Positions 1-7,396 are shown, counted from the stretch's first letter. The stretch: 8,858 bases of DNA from UBA1140 sp964573285 (GCA_964573285.1 CAZNJD010000015.1:1-8858); one strand, 5' to 3'. The notes: a model not told the origin generated them from the sequence alone. A program made the numbers and translations.

Positions 1-843
1 CTGTTCTATAAATAGAGGATTGGTGACTTTAAACTCGCTATTATAAATATCTCGTTCTAGCAAAAATTTAAAATCAGCATTTTGAAATAGTCTCTCTATA
101 TCCTCAATCTCACGACTCTGAATTGGTGAGATACTCTGCACTAACGCTTTAGGCACTTTTTTATAAAACTCTTCCATCACCTCTTTGTAGTCAATGGATG
201 CAAAGGGTGGATAGGGGCTTATCATAGAGAGAATAAAGTTTGAGTTATCTTTTAGCTTAATAATCTCTAGTGGTTCACTGCTTGGTTCTTCTTCTTGATA
301 GGGTGTTAACTCTAAAGGGTACTCAATTGTCACCTCATTTTCAATCCCATACTCTTTAATAAGGTCAAATCCACGAAGAGAGAAGAGAACAAAAGGGTTT
401 TTATCCATCTCGCTTACAGCAATATAATAGAGTCCTGCTATATGTTTACAGGCATATATACCCCAAAAATCAGGACAGCTACAGCTCATTTTGAAATCAT
501 CAAAGAGAGAAATTTTAGCTTTATATAGCAGAGTCAAAAAAGATTCAGGTAGCTCTCCATTCATAATAGAGGCTAAAATGAGTGGGTTTTTTTCTAAAAT
601 ATTTTTGATAGTTGTTATCTCATCTTTGGTAAAAGGGGTAAAAGTCATACTTGTAGCGTAGTAGGGTTTATAATTACCTCTTACTTTTGCTTTGATAAAA
701 TTTTTATCAAGAGCAATATCATAGACCTTGCCTGTATTGGCATAAGTTCTGCCTCGTCCAAGTCGTCCATAGTCTGTTTTTCTCTTTAAAACTTTTAGTA
801 GTTCTGCTCCCCATATTGTTGTTCCGTACTCTTTTCTTGCCAT
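1..843 (-). CDS. SWIM zinc-finger protein, N-terminal part (runs off left edge)
   Basis: The reading frame is open from an ATG at 843-841 to the left edge (281 codons, no stop), so the gene is 3'-truncated by the window. The protein opens MARKEYGTTIWGAELL. Its SWIM-type zinc-binding motif is CxC-x8-CxH: Cys121, Cys123, Cys132 and His134, within CSCPDFWGIYACKHIAGLYY. SWIM domains bind zinc and mediate DNA or protein contacts. In bacteria, stand-alone SWIM proteins with this N-terminal Trp-Gly-rich opening are typically encoded next to a SNF2-family helicase and are thought to act with it. That partner would lie left of position 1 and cannot be seen. There is no signal peptide or membrane segment, so it is probably cytoplasmic. 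The A-rich stretch before the ATG is only a weak ribosome binding site. The family call is firm from the motif; the cellular role is unknown. Confidence 0.85.
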   Translation of the reverse strand, partial: MARKEYGTTIWGAELLKVLKRKTDYGRLGRGRTYANTGKVYDIALDKNFIKAKVRGNYKPYYATSMTFTPFTKDEITTIKNILEKNPLILASIMNGELPESFLTLLYKAKISLFDDFKMSCSCPDFWGIYACKHIAGLYYIAVSEMDKNPFVLFSLRGFDLIKEYGIENEVTIEYPLELTPYQEEEPSSEPLEIIKLKDNSNFILSMISPYPPFASIDYKEVMEEFYKKVPKALVQSISPIQSREIEDIERLFQNADFKFLLERDIYNSEFKVTNPLFIEQ

Positions 844-871
844 AAATTTTCTTTTTGTTATTTTTGGTGTT

Positions 872-899
872 ATTTTAGCATTTATTTTATCTGAAACAA
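872..899 (-). promoter_or_regulatory. Candidate promoter of the SWIM gene
   Basis: Reading the minus strand, an extended -10 element TGCTAAAAT (complement of 872-880) lies 16 bases downstream of a TTGTTT -35-like hexamer (complement of 894-899). It sits about 30 bases before the SWIM ATG, which fits a sigma-70-type start for this gene separate from the GH57 gene upstream. Campylobacterota promoters usually have a poor -35, so the -10 carries most of the weight. This is pattern-based only. Confidence 0.4.
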
Positions 900-986
900 A
901 TTAGATAAATCTTTATATAACTACTTAACCAAAACAAATCATCAAAAATAGTATAATATAAATATGAGAAAATAATGAAAGAAGAT

Positions 987-1010
987 AAAAGATATAAAAG
1001 CATATCTTTT
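987..1010 (-). terminator. Candidate weak terminator hairpin after the GH57 gene
   Basis: A perfect 9-bp inverted repeat (AAAAGATAT at 987-995, ATATCTTTT at 1002-1010) with a 6-base loop lies about 53 bases beyond the GH57 stop codon. On the minus strand the 3' arm ends in TTTT, giving a short U tract. The stem is almost entirely A-T, so it would be a weak intrinsic terminator. A second small hairpin (1035-1040 with 1044-1049) lies nearer the stop but has no T run after it. The stem works equally well on the plus strand, where it is followed by TT, but no plus-strand gene is present. Confidence 0.3.
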
Positions 1011-1062
1011 TTATAAAAACAGGTTCAATTGACTCTAAAATTATTTTAGTCCTTAATCTATA

Positions 1063-2958
1063 TTAAACAAACCAATTATCTCCAAAATCTATATACTTAT
1101 CTATAAATAATCCACCAAAACTAGGAACTATCTCACTACCAAAATCAAATTTGATATGAACTTTGTTAAATTTGATTATATCTTTATTAATTTGAACTTC
1201 TATCATACTATCTGTGCGAACTTTGATACCATTACAATCACAATCAGTGGTAAGGGTTATCTTTTCATTATACTCATTAAAAAATATTACAAACTCTTTT
1301 ACTTTTTGAATATCTCCATAAAAAGCAAAGTAAAAATTATCATTATCCATTCCAAAATATATCTTTTCTATTAGTCTTTTTTTATCCATTGTGGAGTATA
1401 TCTTTCTCTCATCAATAATTCCTGCTCCATACCACTCAAAAATAGAACCAAATCGTCCATTAATTATTGGGCTTATCTCATTTTTGGGTTCAGTAATAAA
1501 TGATACCTTTTCTTTTTTGATAATAGGTAAATATAGCTCTGTAGGAATGGGTTTATTCATTAATGAATATATATCTATAAGATGTCTTCTAAATAGCTCA
1601 TCAAACTCTTTGGCAAAGCTTGTATAGTGTCCTTCACCATACCACCAAAACCAATCGCTACACTGGGCTAATAGGAATTTCTCATCTATATCATTATTTT
1701 TTATTCCATTTTTTAGATAAACTGCTTTGGCTTTGAATAGATAATCCCATGCTTTGTTTTTTTCATCATCTCCTACCCATGTATTGAAATTAGCATATAT
1801 CCAACTTCCACTTACTAGTTTCTCTAGTGGTTTTGTCTCTTCTATTTTAATATCTTCAGCTTTTATCATTCTATTTTGTACTCTGATATATAGTTTTTCC
1901 AAAAAGCCAAAACCACCGTTTTGATAGAATTCCCAAGCATTCTCTCCATCAACTATAACAGAAGTAACCTCTGATTGATAAGATAATTTGGATACAAAAT
2001 CTTCTACAGCCTCATCTTCATTCATAAATCTATATTTAAAGCCAATCAAATCACTCAATCCATGGTCTCTAAAGAATATCATTACTCCATTTTTTTTATA
2101 AACTCTATGATGGTTCATCTCTCCACTTTTATGCAATATGGCTTCATCTGTAGCGATATATTTTATACCTTTCTCATAATATAGTCTTAAACTCTCTTCA
2201 TCAACTGCACCCTCTGCCGGCCATAAACCTTTGGTTTGAGTACCAAATGAGTTTTGATATATATTTTGTGCTTTTTCTATGTGTTTGATAACATCATCCT
2301 TCATACTTATATAATTTGATGGTATTTTAGTATTTGGATTAGCATATTTCGCATTATTCATATCTAAGAGGAGAGGTAAAATAGGGTGAGTATATGGTGT
2401 AGTAAATAGCGATATAGTTCCCTGATTTGCTAATTTTTTATAATATGGTAAAATAGTTTTAATAAAATCAGTTAAATGTATAAATAGATACTCTTTATCT
2501 GATTGTGTATATTGTTTTTTGTTTATAAAGTTTTTTAAATCTTCTCGCAAATAAGAACCACACCATGAGAGAAGAAAAGATACCTCCAAATTTATAAACT
2601 CATCACTACTTAGTAAATCAAAAGTCAATAACTCTTTAAACTCTTCATTGATAATCAAGGTTTTATTAACTGATTTAATCACTTTGAGTATATAGTTTCT
2701 CTCCTCATTTGTTAACTCTTGTGGAGATTTAATCCAAAGAGATAAAAATCTATCTCGCAATGGTTGAGTCTCATAAATTTTAAGCTGTTCTATAAGAGTA
2801 GCCGTAATATTGAATGTTGCTTTACCATTACTCTTTTCTATTAGATAAGGCATATCAAAATAATCTTTGATGGCATGGAGAAAAACCCATGGCATATCAA
2901 TTATCCCATCTTTGAGGTATAGTGGTTGGTGCATATGCCAAAAAAAATGTATTCGCAT
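1063..2958 (-). CDS. Glycoside hydrolase family 57 (alpha-amylase/glucanotransferase-like)
   Basis: A complete 631-residue protein carrying the GH57 conserved regions in order. These are HMHQP at 8-12; TPYTHPILPLL at 187-197; GLWPAEGAV at 244-252, where Glu249 sits at the catalytic nucleophile position; DGENAWE at 337-343, where Asp337 sits at the acid/base position; and SDWFWWYGEGH at 434-444. GH57 enzymes are retaining alpha-glucan hydrolases or transferases (amylases, amylopullulanases, 4-alpha-glucanotransferases, branching enzymes) with a (beta/alpha)7 barrel. This one resembles the amylase/amylopullulanase-type group. Residues from about 490 to the end look beta-rich, probably an accessory C-terminal domain. 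There is no signal peptide, so it should act in the cytoplasm on storage or recycled glucan. The start is supported by AAGGAGAT just upstream. No glycogen gene is visible nearby, so exact substrate and reaction cannot be assigned. Confidence 0.9.
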   Translation of the reverse strand: MRIHFFWHMHQPLYLKDGIIDMPWVFLHAIKDYFDMPYLIEKSNGKATFNITATLIEQLKIYETQPLRDRFLSLWIKSPQELTNEERNYILKVIKSVNKTLIINEEFKELLTFDLLSSDEFINLEVSFLLSWCGSYLREDLKNFINKKQYTQSDKEYLFIHLTDFIKTILPYYKKLANQGTISLFTTPYTHPILPLLLDMNNAKYANPNTKIPSNYISMKDDVIKHIEKAQNIYQNSFGTQTKGLWPAEGAVDEESLRLYYEKGIKYIATDEAILHKSGEMNHHRVYKKNGVMIFFRDHGLSDLIGFKYRFMNEDEAVEDFVSKLSYQSEVTSVIVDGENAWEFYQNGGFGFLEKLYIRVQNRMIKAEDIKIEETKPLEKLVSGSWIYANFNTWVGDDEKNKAWDYLFKAKAVYLKNGIKNNDIDEKFLLAQCSDWFWWYGEGHYTSFAKEFDELFRRHLIDIYSLMNKPIPTELYLPIIKKEKVSFITEPKNEISPIINGRFGSIFEWYGAGIIDERKIYSTMDKKRLIEKIYFGMDNDNFYFAFYGDIQKVKEFVIFFNEYNEKITLTTDCDCNGIKVRTDSMIEVQINKDIIKFNKVHIKFDFGSEIVPSFGGLFIDKYIDFGDNWFV

Positions 2959-2967
2959 AATCTATTT

Positions 2968-2975
2968 ATCTCCTT
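2968..2975 (-). promoter_or_regulatory. Strong ribosome binding site for the GH57 gene
   Basis: The minus strand reads AAGGAGAT, a near-complete anti-16S match, with its GGAG 11 bases before the ATG at 2958-2956. This fixes the GH57 start. The spacing is slightly long but within the usual range. Confidence 0.7.
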
Positions 2976-3010
2976 AGTTTAATTTTGTTCTAGTTTATGC
3001 TACTTTTAAA

Positions 3011-4738
3011 TTAAAAGTAATAGTTGAACATTAGTTTTACTCTCTCTTCTTCTTTATGTTCATATTTTAATTTTATTTCTGTATTCTGTGATGTTTTAAA
3101 TCCTTGCATAGCTTCAATAAGCAATTTGTTATTTCCATTTGTATATCTCTTTTTTGTTAGCTCTATTTTAGTATTTAAAAATTTATACTTATCTATAATC
3201 AAACCTATACTTCCATCTATACTTTCTAAAGCCTTTTTATCAAGATAATAAAAAGATGGGTCAATTAAAAAATATAATAATCCAAACTTATTACCCCAAC
3301 TGTAACCTGCACCTACACTTAAATGAAATGGTTCATCTTGATTAGGATAATCTCTATCCCATCCCAAACTCATTCTCCATGAGAAATTATGAAAAAAATT
3401 ACTTCTTTCTGTTAAAGATACTATAGATAGTATTGTAGCTTTTTCAACTTTTATCTTTTCTTTAGAATAAGCCATTAAAAAATTTAAAAATTCAATCTGT
3501 GTACCTCTTAGAAATCCATTATTAAAATCTTCCAAATCATGATAAGCAGGACGAATTCCAAGAAAATAGATAGGCTTCTTTTCCCTTAAGCCTATACCAA
3601 AAGTAGTTCGAATAGCTCGATGACTTTTAATTGGATTTATAGGTACTTCTATATTCATCTCTTCTCCTTTTCCCAATTTTGCACGACTTGATGTTAGTTT
3701 ATGAAAAATCTCAAGATAATCATCTTTTTTTATCTTTGAATGTATAAATTGATACTCAAGATATTCTATAGATGCTTCAAGTATATACTGTTTTTGTTGG
3801 ATTGAAATTTTATTATTTTTTATAATTTTTTCTATTTTTATTTTATTATTTGATAATAACATAGGATACTTTTTAAACTTTTTATCTATTAAGGTTTCAT
3901 ATTTTAGTAGTTTAGTTCTTTTTGAAGGTCTATAATTAAAAGATTTAATCAAATCTAATTTGTTTATCTCATGTACAGTTTCAAGTGGGATAATTTGAAA
4001 ATTAAACTCTCTTCTAAGTTTTATAGATGGTTTTGCTGCTTCAATTAACCATAACATTTCATAAGAACAGTTTTGTGTAAAAAAGTAATAGTTTGTTTGT
4101 ACATTATTTAATTCCCAGATATGTCGAAACATTCTTATAGTCTCTTTTTCTGTTAAATTTAAATCATACTCCCATATATCTCTCTGTTCTGTATCTCTAT
4201 ACTCTTTTAGTTTTTCATAATATGGTAATAGTGAATATTTTCCTAAATATCCACCCGTAAGTCCTTTTATTGCAAATATGACACCATTTTCTTTATTCTG
4301 GTCTGCATTTGCAGCATAATTAATAGCATAAGATAAAAGTTTAGAGTTAAAGGATGAATTTATTCTTATAAAAGTATGTCCAAACATAGAAGCAGGAGAG
4401 TTTATATGTGCTGATGGAAATACAAGAGTAGCAGAGTGTGGGTCAACTCTTTTGAAAATTTTATTATACTCTTTACAGTTAGCTTTGGGAAAATTCTTTC
4501 CATTTAGTTTCTTTTTGAGCCAATAATATCTTCCAGGAAATTTACAAATACTTGAGTTGTCATCTTTTATCTCATTACTAAAAAAAGCATCTAATGTTGC
4601 AAACATTTCATTTTTTGGATTAGATACTCCATCTTCTGAAAAGAAAAAATTTTTATCTTTTATCTCACTATTATTTCCATTCATATGTAGTAAAATATGC
4701 CAATAGTGATTATCATATAGATGTAATTTTTCAGCCAT
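3011..4738 (-). CDS. DUF4105 (Lnb_N-like) envelope protein with C-terminal barrel-like half
   Basis: From the first ATG the protein has 575 residues, but the true start is probably further upstream (see the extension at 4739-4840). Residues about 60-260 match the DUF4105/Lnb N-terminal periplasmic domain: the MFGHTFIRI motif with His121, and TQNCSYEML with Cys224, the likely His/Cys catalytic pair of this papain-like fold. To my knowledge some DUF4105 proteins of Bacteroidetes act as lipoprotein N-acyltransferases; whether that holds here is unknown. Residues about 280-360 are Lys-rich and helical. From about 375 to the end I count roughly twelve amphipathic beta strands closing on a terminal Phe (FNYYF), the usual outer-membrane barrel signature. 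Cys65 and Cys88 could form a disulfide. The gene follows the DUF3015 gene closely, so they are probably co-transcribed. Family call firm, enzymatic role inferred. Confidence 0.85.
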   Translation of the reverse strand: MAEKLHLYDNHYWHILLHMNGNNSEIKDKNFFFSEDGVSNPKNEMFATLDAFFSNEIKDDNSSICKFPGRYYWLKKKLNGKNFPKANCKEYNKIFKRVDPHSATLVFPSAHINSPASMFGHTFIRINSSFNSKLLSYAINYAANADQNKENGVIFAIKGLTGGYLGKYSLLPYYEKLKEYRDTEQRDIWEYDLNLTEKETIRMFRHIWELNNVQTNYYFFTQNCSYEMLWLIEAAKPSIKLRREFNFQIIPLETVHEINKLDLIKSFNYRPSKRTKLLKYETLIDKKFKKYPMLLSNNKIKIEKIIKNNKISIQQKQYILEASIEYLEYQFIHSKIKKDDYLEIFHKLTSSRAKLGKGEEMNIEVPINPIKSHRAIRTTFGIGLREKKPIYFLGIRPAYHDLEDFNNGFLRGTQIEFLNFLMAYSKEKIKVEKATILSIVSLTERSNFFHNFSWRMSLGWDRDYPNQDEPFHLSVGAGYSWGNKFGLLYFLIDPSFYYLDKKALESIDGSIGLIIDKYKFLNTKIELTKKRYTNGNNKLLIEAMQGFKTSQNTEIKLKYEHKEEERVKLMFNYYF

Positions 4739-4840
4739 ATTTTTATATATAATAGGATTTGTGGCAAATAGAGATATTGTAGTAATTGTGGTAATAGAAA
4801 GTAAAATTGATATTAATTTAAATAAAAAAATAAAAAAATC
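4739..4840 (-). other. In-frame upstream extension encoding a signal peptide for the DUF4105 gene
   Basis: The DUF4105 frame stays open upstream of the first ATG as far as a TAG at 4843-4841. The 34 codons encode a classical signal peptide: FLFKL, then a long hydrophobic stretch (ISILLSITTITTIS), then LFA followed by TNP as a cleavage site. The stretch contains no ATG, GTG or TTG. One candidate start is ATT at 4831-4829, with AGGA (complement of 4839-4842) 7 bases upstream; it would give a 606-residue precursor. Alternatively, a TTG at 4859-4857 begins MYKSFIGFF in another frame and would join this frame if one T were absent from the 7-T run at 4832-4838, but it has no convincing ribosome binding site. 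The annotated ATG has none either. Export of this protein is therefore likely, while the exact start is unresolved. Confidence 0.65.
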
Positions 4841-4888
4841 CTATAAAAGATTTATACAAAAGAAATTATATTCTTTTGTATATTATAC

Positions 4889-5335
4889 TTATAGTGCAGT
4901 TGTAGAAATGTTATCTAAAACATTGGCCATCTTAACTGACTTACTGCTATAAATTTTATTGTAGTTTGATTGTAGTTTTGTATTAAAAGCTATTTTGTTC
5001 TTTACTTCTAATAGCTCATCTAAAGTATCTAAACTCTCACCATGACCTGCAGCTATCTCTTTAGCCAAAGTATCCATATTTGCTGCAACAAATTCAGAAG
5101 TTCTTTCATTCATTACAAGTTTAGTTTTTTTACAACCTGAAGTACCAGATGTAATACCAAATGTTTGGTTACCCGAAGTACCATTTGTGGTAGCTTGAAT
5201 TGCTAACATTAGTGCAGATGAATCATCTTTAATGAGTACAGAACCAAGACCACATCCTGTTTGAGAATTTTGAGATGCAAATGCAAATGAGCCAAGTGCT
5301 ATCACTGCTGTTAAACTAATTAATATCTTTTTCAT
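4889..5335 (-). CDS. DUF3015 family secreted protein
   Basis: A complete 148-residue protein. Residues 1-20 form a textbook signal peptide (MKKILISLTAVIALGSFAFA, cut before SQ). The mature part carries the DUF3015 hallmark TTNGTSGNQTFG at 49-60, followed by TSGTSGC ending at Cys68. Cys28 (in TGCGLGS) and Cys68 are the only cysteines and probably form a disulfide in the periplasm. The C-terminal half (about 79-142) is helical. The function of DUF3015 is not known. The start is secured by TAAGGAGT (complement of 5340-5347) about 5 bases before the ATG. The gene stops about 57 bases before the probable DUF4105 start, and proteins of these two families tend to be encoded side by side, suggesting a joint envelope role. 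Confidence 0.88.
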   Translation of the reverse strand: MKKILISLTAVIALGSFAFASQNSQTGCGLGSVLIKDDSSALMLAIQATTNGTSGNQTFGITSGTSGCKKTKLVMNERTSEFVAANMDTLAKEIAAGHGESLDTLDELLEVKNKIAFNTKLQSNYNKIYSSKSVKMANVLDNISTTAL

Positions 5336-5364
5336 ATTTACTCCTTAGATTTTAAGTAATTAAC

Positions 5365-5394
5365 ATTATAGTAAAATAGAGCTTAATTATTGAT
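5365..5394 (-). promoter_or_regulatory. Candidate promoter of the DUF3015-DUF4105 unit
   Basis: The minus strand has a perfect TATAAT -10 hexamer (complement of 5365-5370) in an A/T-rich setting. A -35 at the right distance is poor (TCAATA or ATCAAT, complement of 5388-5394), as is common in Campylobacterota. Transcription would start about 10-15 bases before the ribosome binding site, giving a leader of roughly 25 nt. It lies in the 111-base gap after ftsH, where I see no strong terminator, so read-through from ftsH is also possible. Confidence 0.5.
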
Positions 5395-5446
5395 GTTATA
5401 CAATCTTAAAATATGCTATTTATTATTTGTAACTGTTAACAATATC

Positions 5447-7378
5447 TTAATCTTTTTCTATGTAATGAGCCATACGAGATTTCATTCCATTTTCTTCTTC
5501 AAACTCTTTTATAATAGATTGTACTTTATCACCTTCCATTACCTCTACATCAAGTAGTATAGATGCCATATCCTCAATTGCATCATGGTATTCATTCAAT
5601 GTTGTTTTGACATACTCATATCGTTCATGTAATGTTTTTTTGATAAATGCATCTATCTCTTCTGCCATTTTTTCACTAAAATCATTATTAACCATACCAC
5701 CACCAAGGAATGAACTCTGCTGTCTGGACAAAACCATTAATCCTGCTACATCTGTCATACCATAAACCATTACCATATCTTTGAGTATTGCTGTTGCTCT
5801 ATCAAGGTCATTTCCTGCCCCAATAGATATATCATCTAAAAATATATCTTCAGCAGCTCGTCCACCTAATAAAACATCAATTTGAGCCATAAGCTCATGT
5901 CTTTGTACAGCTAATTTATCCTCTTCATCAGGAAGATGTAATGTATATCCAGCAGCTCCTAATCCTCTAGGTATTATAGAGACTTTAGTAACTCTTGTTG
6001 CTCCTTTAGATAACTCTGCCATAAGTGCATGACCACTTTCATGATATGCTACTACTTGTTTATCTTGCTCAGATAATTTTTTATTTTTTCTCTCTAGCCC
6101 TACAAATGCTCTTTCTATAGCTTCTAATAGTTCTGCTTGTTGGATAGTTTTTTTGTTTCTTCGACCTGCTAGTAATGCTGATTCATTGATAATATTTGCC
6201 AAATCAGCTCCTGCCATACCTGCTGTCTGTTTAGCTACTACCTCCATATTTACAGAATCATCTAATTTTACATCTTTGGAGTGAACTTTTAAAATAGCTA
6301 ATCGTCCTGCATAATCTGGTTTATCCACAAGAACTTGTCTATCAAATCGTCCTGCTCTAAGTAGTGCTGCATCTAGGGTTTCTGGTCTATTGGTTGCACC
6401 TAAAACTATAACTGGTGTATCTGTTCCAAATCCATCCATCTCAGCTAAAAGTTGATTTAGTGTCTGTTCTCTCTCATCATTTCCACCCATTTGACCACCA
6501 CTAGCACGGCTTTTACCAATTGCATCAATCTCATCTATAAATACAATAGATGGTGCAACTTTTTTAGCTTGTTCAAAAAGGTCTCGTACTCTACTAGCTC
6601 CAACACCTACAAACATTTCAATAAAACTTGAACCACTCACTGAAAAAAATGGTACACCTGCTTCACCTGCAACTGCTTTTGCCAAAAGTGTTTTACCCGT
6701 TCCTGGAGGGCCTACGAGCAAAAGACCTTTAGGAATTTTAGCACCCAATTCAATATATCGTTCAGGATATTTTAAGAAGTCAACAATCTCAACCACCTCA
6801 TCTTTTGCCTCTTCTACACCCTGGACATCATCAAATGTGACATCTGGTTTTTCTGAACTAATATTTTTACCAACTTTTCCTGCACCCAATATACCACCCA
6901 TACCTTTGGACATTTTTTTAGCTAAAAAGAGCCATATACCCAAAAAGATAAATATAGGTAATAACATACTAATAAGTTGAGAAACTATACCATCACCTAT
7001 ACGACCCTCATAGGTAATATTTTTCTCTTCAAGTAGAGGGATAAGTTGGTCATCAAAAGCTGGTACATTTCCTGCTACAAATCGAATAGTACCTGTTTTA
7101 TCAATAGCTTCAAGTGTATTACTTGTTATTTTAACAGAGCTTACCTTATCATCTTTGATATATTTTTTAATATCAGAGTATTTCACATGCTTCGTTTTGG
7201 TGATTTTTGGATTACCCATCAATTCAGATAAACCTGTATTACCTTCACCTGCAAATGATTTGAAAAGAATGATAATAACTACTGAAAAAACTGCAAATGC
7301 CAATAGTGGATTGTTATTGAAAAAGTTATTATCGTTATTGTTTTGATTATTATTTGGGTTATTGTTCTGGTTATTCAT
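5447..7378 (-). CDS. ftsH: ATP-dependent zinc metalloprotease FtsH
   Basis: A complete 643-residue membrane AAA+ protease that extracts and degrades misassembled membrane proteins and selected cytoplasmic regulators, as a hexamer in the inner membrane facing the cytoplasm. The domain order is canonical. Residues 1-23 are Asn-rich; TM1 is about 25-42; the periplasmic domain about 43-133; TM2 about 134-152. Walker A GPPGTGKT is at 223-230, the pore loop FVGVG at 256-260 and Walker B IVFIDE at 278-283. The second region of homology spans about 328-347, with Arg341 and Arg344 as arginine fingers. Zinc site HESGH is at 446-450, and Asp524 (in GNDLDRAT) is the likely third ligand. All key residues are intact and the length is normal. 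It starts 18 nt after the prmA stop; the GGA overlapping that stop is far from the ATG, so initiation may rely on coupling. Confidence 0.98.
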   Translation of the reverse strand: MNNQNNNPNNNQNNNDNNFFNNNPLLAFAVFSVVIIILFKSFAGEGNTGLSELMGNPKITKTKHVKYSDIKKYIKDDKVSSVKITSNTLEAIDKTGTIRFVAGNVPAFDDQLIPLLEEKNITYEGRIGDGIVSQLISMLLPIFIFLGIWLFLAKKMSKGMGGILGAGKVGKNISSEKPDVTFDDVQGVEEAKDEVVEIVDFLKYPERYIELGAKIPKGLLLVGPPGTGKTLLAKAVAGEAGVPFFSVSGSSFIEMFVGVGASRVRDLFEQAKKVAPSIVFIDEIDAIGKSRASGGQMGGNDEREQTLNQLLAEMDGFGTDTPVIVLGATNRPETLDAALLRAGRFDRQVLVDKPDYAGRLAILKVHSKDVKLDDSVNMEVVAKQTAGMAGADLANIINESALLAGRRNKKTIQQAELLEAIERAFVGLERKNKKLSEQDKQVVAYHESGHALMAELSKGATRVTKVSIIPRGLGAAGYTLHLPDEEDKLAVQRHELMAQIDVLLGGRAAEDIFLDDISIGAGNDLDRATAILKDMVMVYGMTDVAGLMVLSRQQSSFLGGGMVNNDFSEKMAEEIDAFIKKTLHERYEYVKTTLNEYHDAIEDMASILLDVEVMEGDKVQSIIKEFEEENGMKSRMAHYIEKD

Positions 7379-7396
7379 TATCTTTTTTTATTTTCC

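Noticed and set aside
975..1016. Tiny plus-strand peptide frame beginning MKEDKRYKS in the gap between the SWIM and GH57 genes
   Set aside because: Only 13 codons, no ribosome binding site or promoter, and it overlaps the candidate terminator hairpin.
3001..3019. Near-perfect palindrome TACTTTTAA-A-TTAAAAGTA over the DUF4105 stop codon, as a terminator
   Set aside because: On the minus strand it is followed by GCATAAAC with no T run, the stem is almost all A-T, and it overlaps the last codons. It is more likely chance in AT-rich DNA.
4761..4952. Plus-strand 63-codon reading frame
   Set aside because: It lies antisense to the DUF4105 signal-peptide region and the end of the DUF3015 gene, is low-complexity Lys/Ile-rich, and has no ribosome binding site. 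The other plus-strand frames opposite real genes were dismissed for the same reasons.
5401..5446. Terminator after ftsH from the short AAATA/TATTT pairing
   Set aside because: The stem is only 5 bp, all A-T, and has no following T tract on the minus strand.
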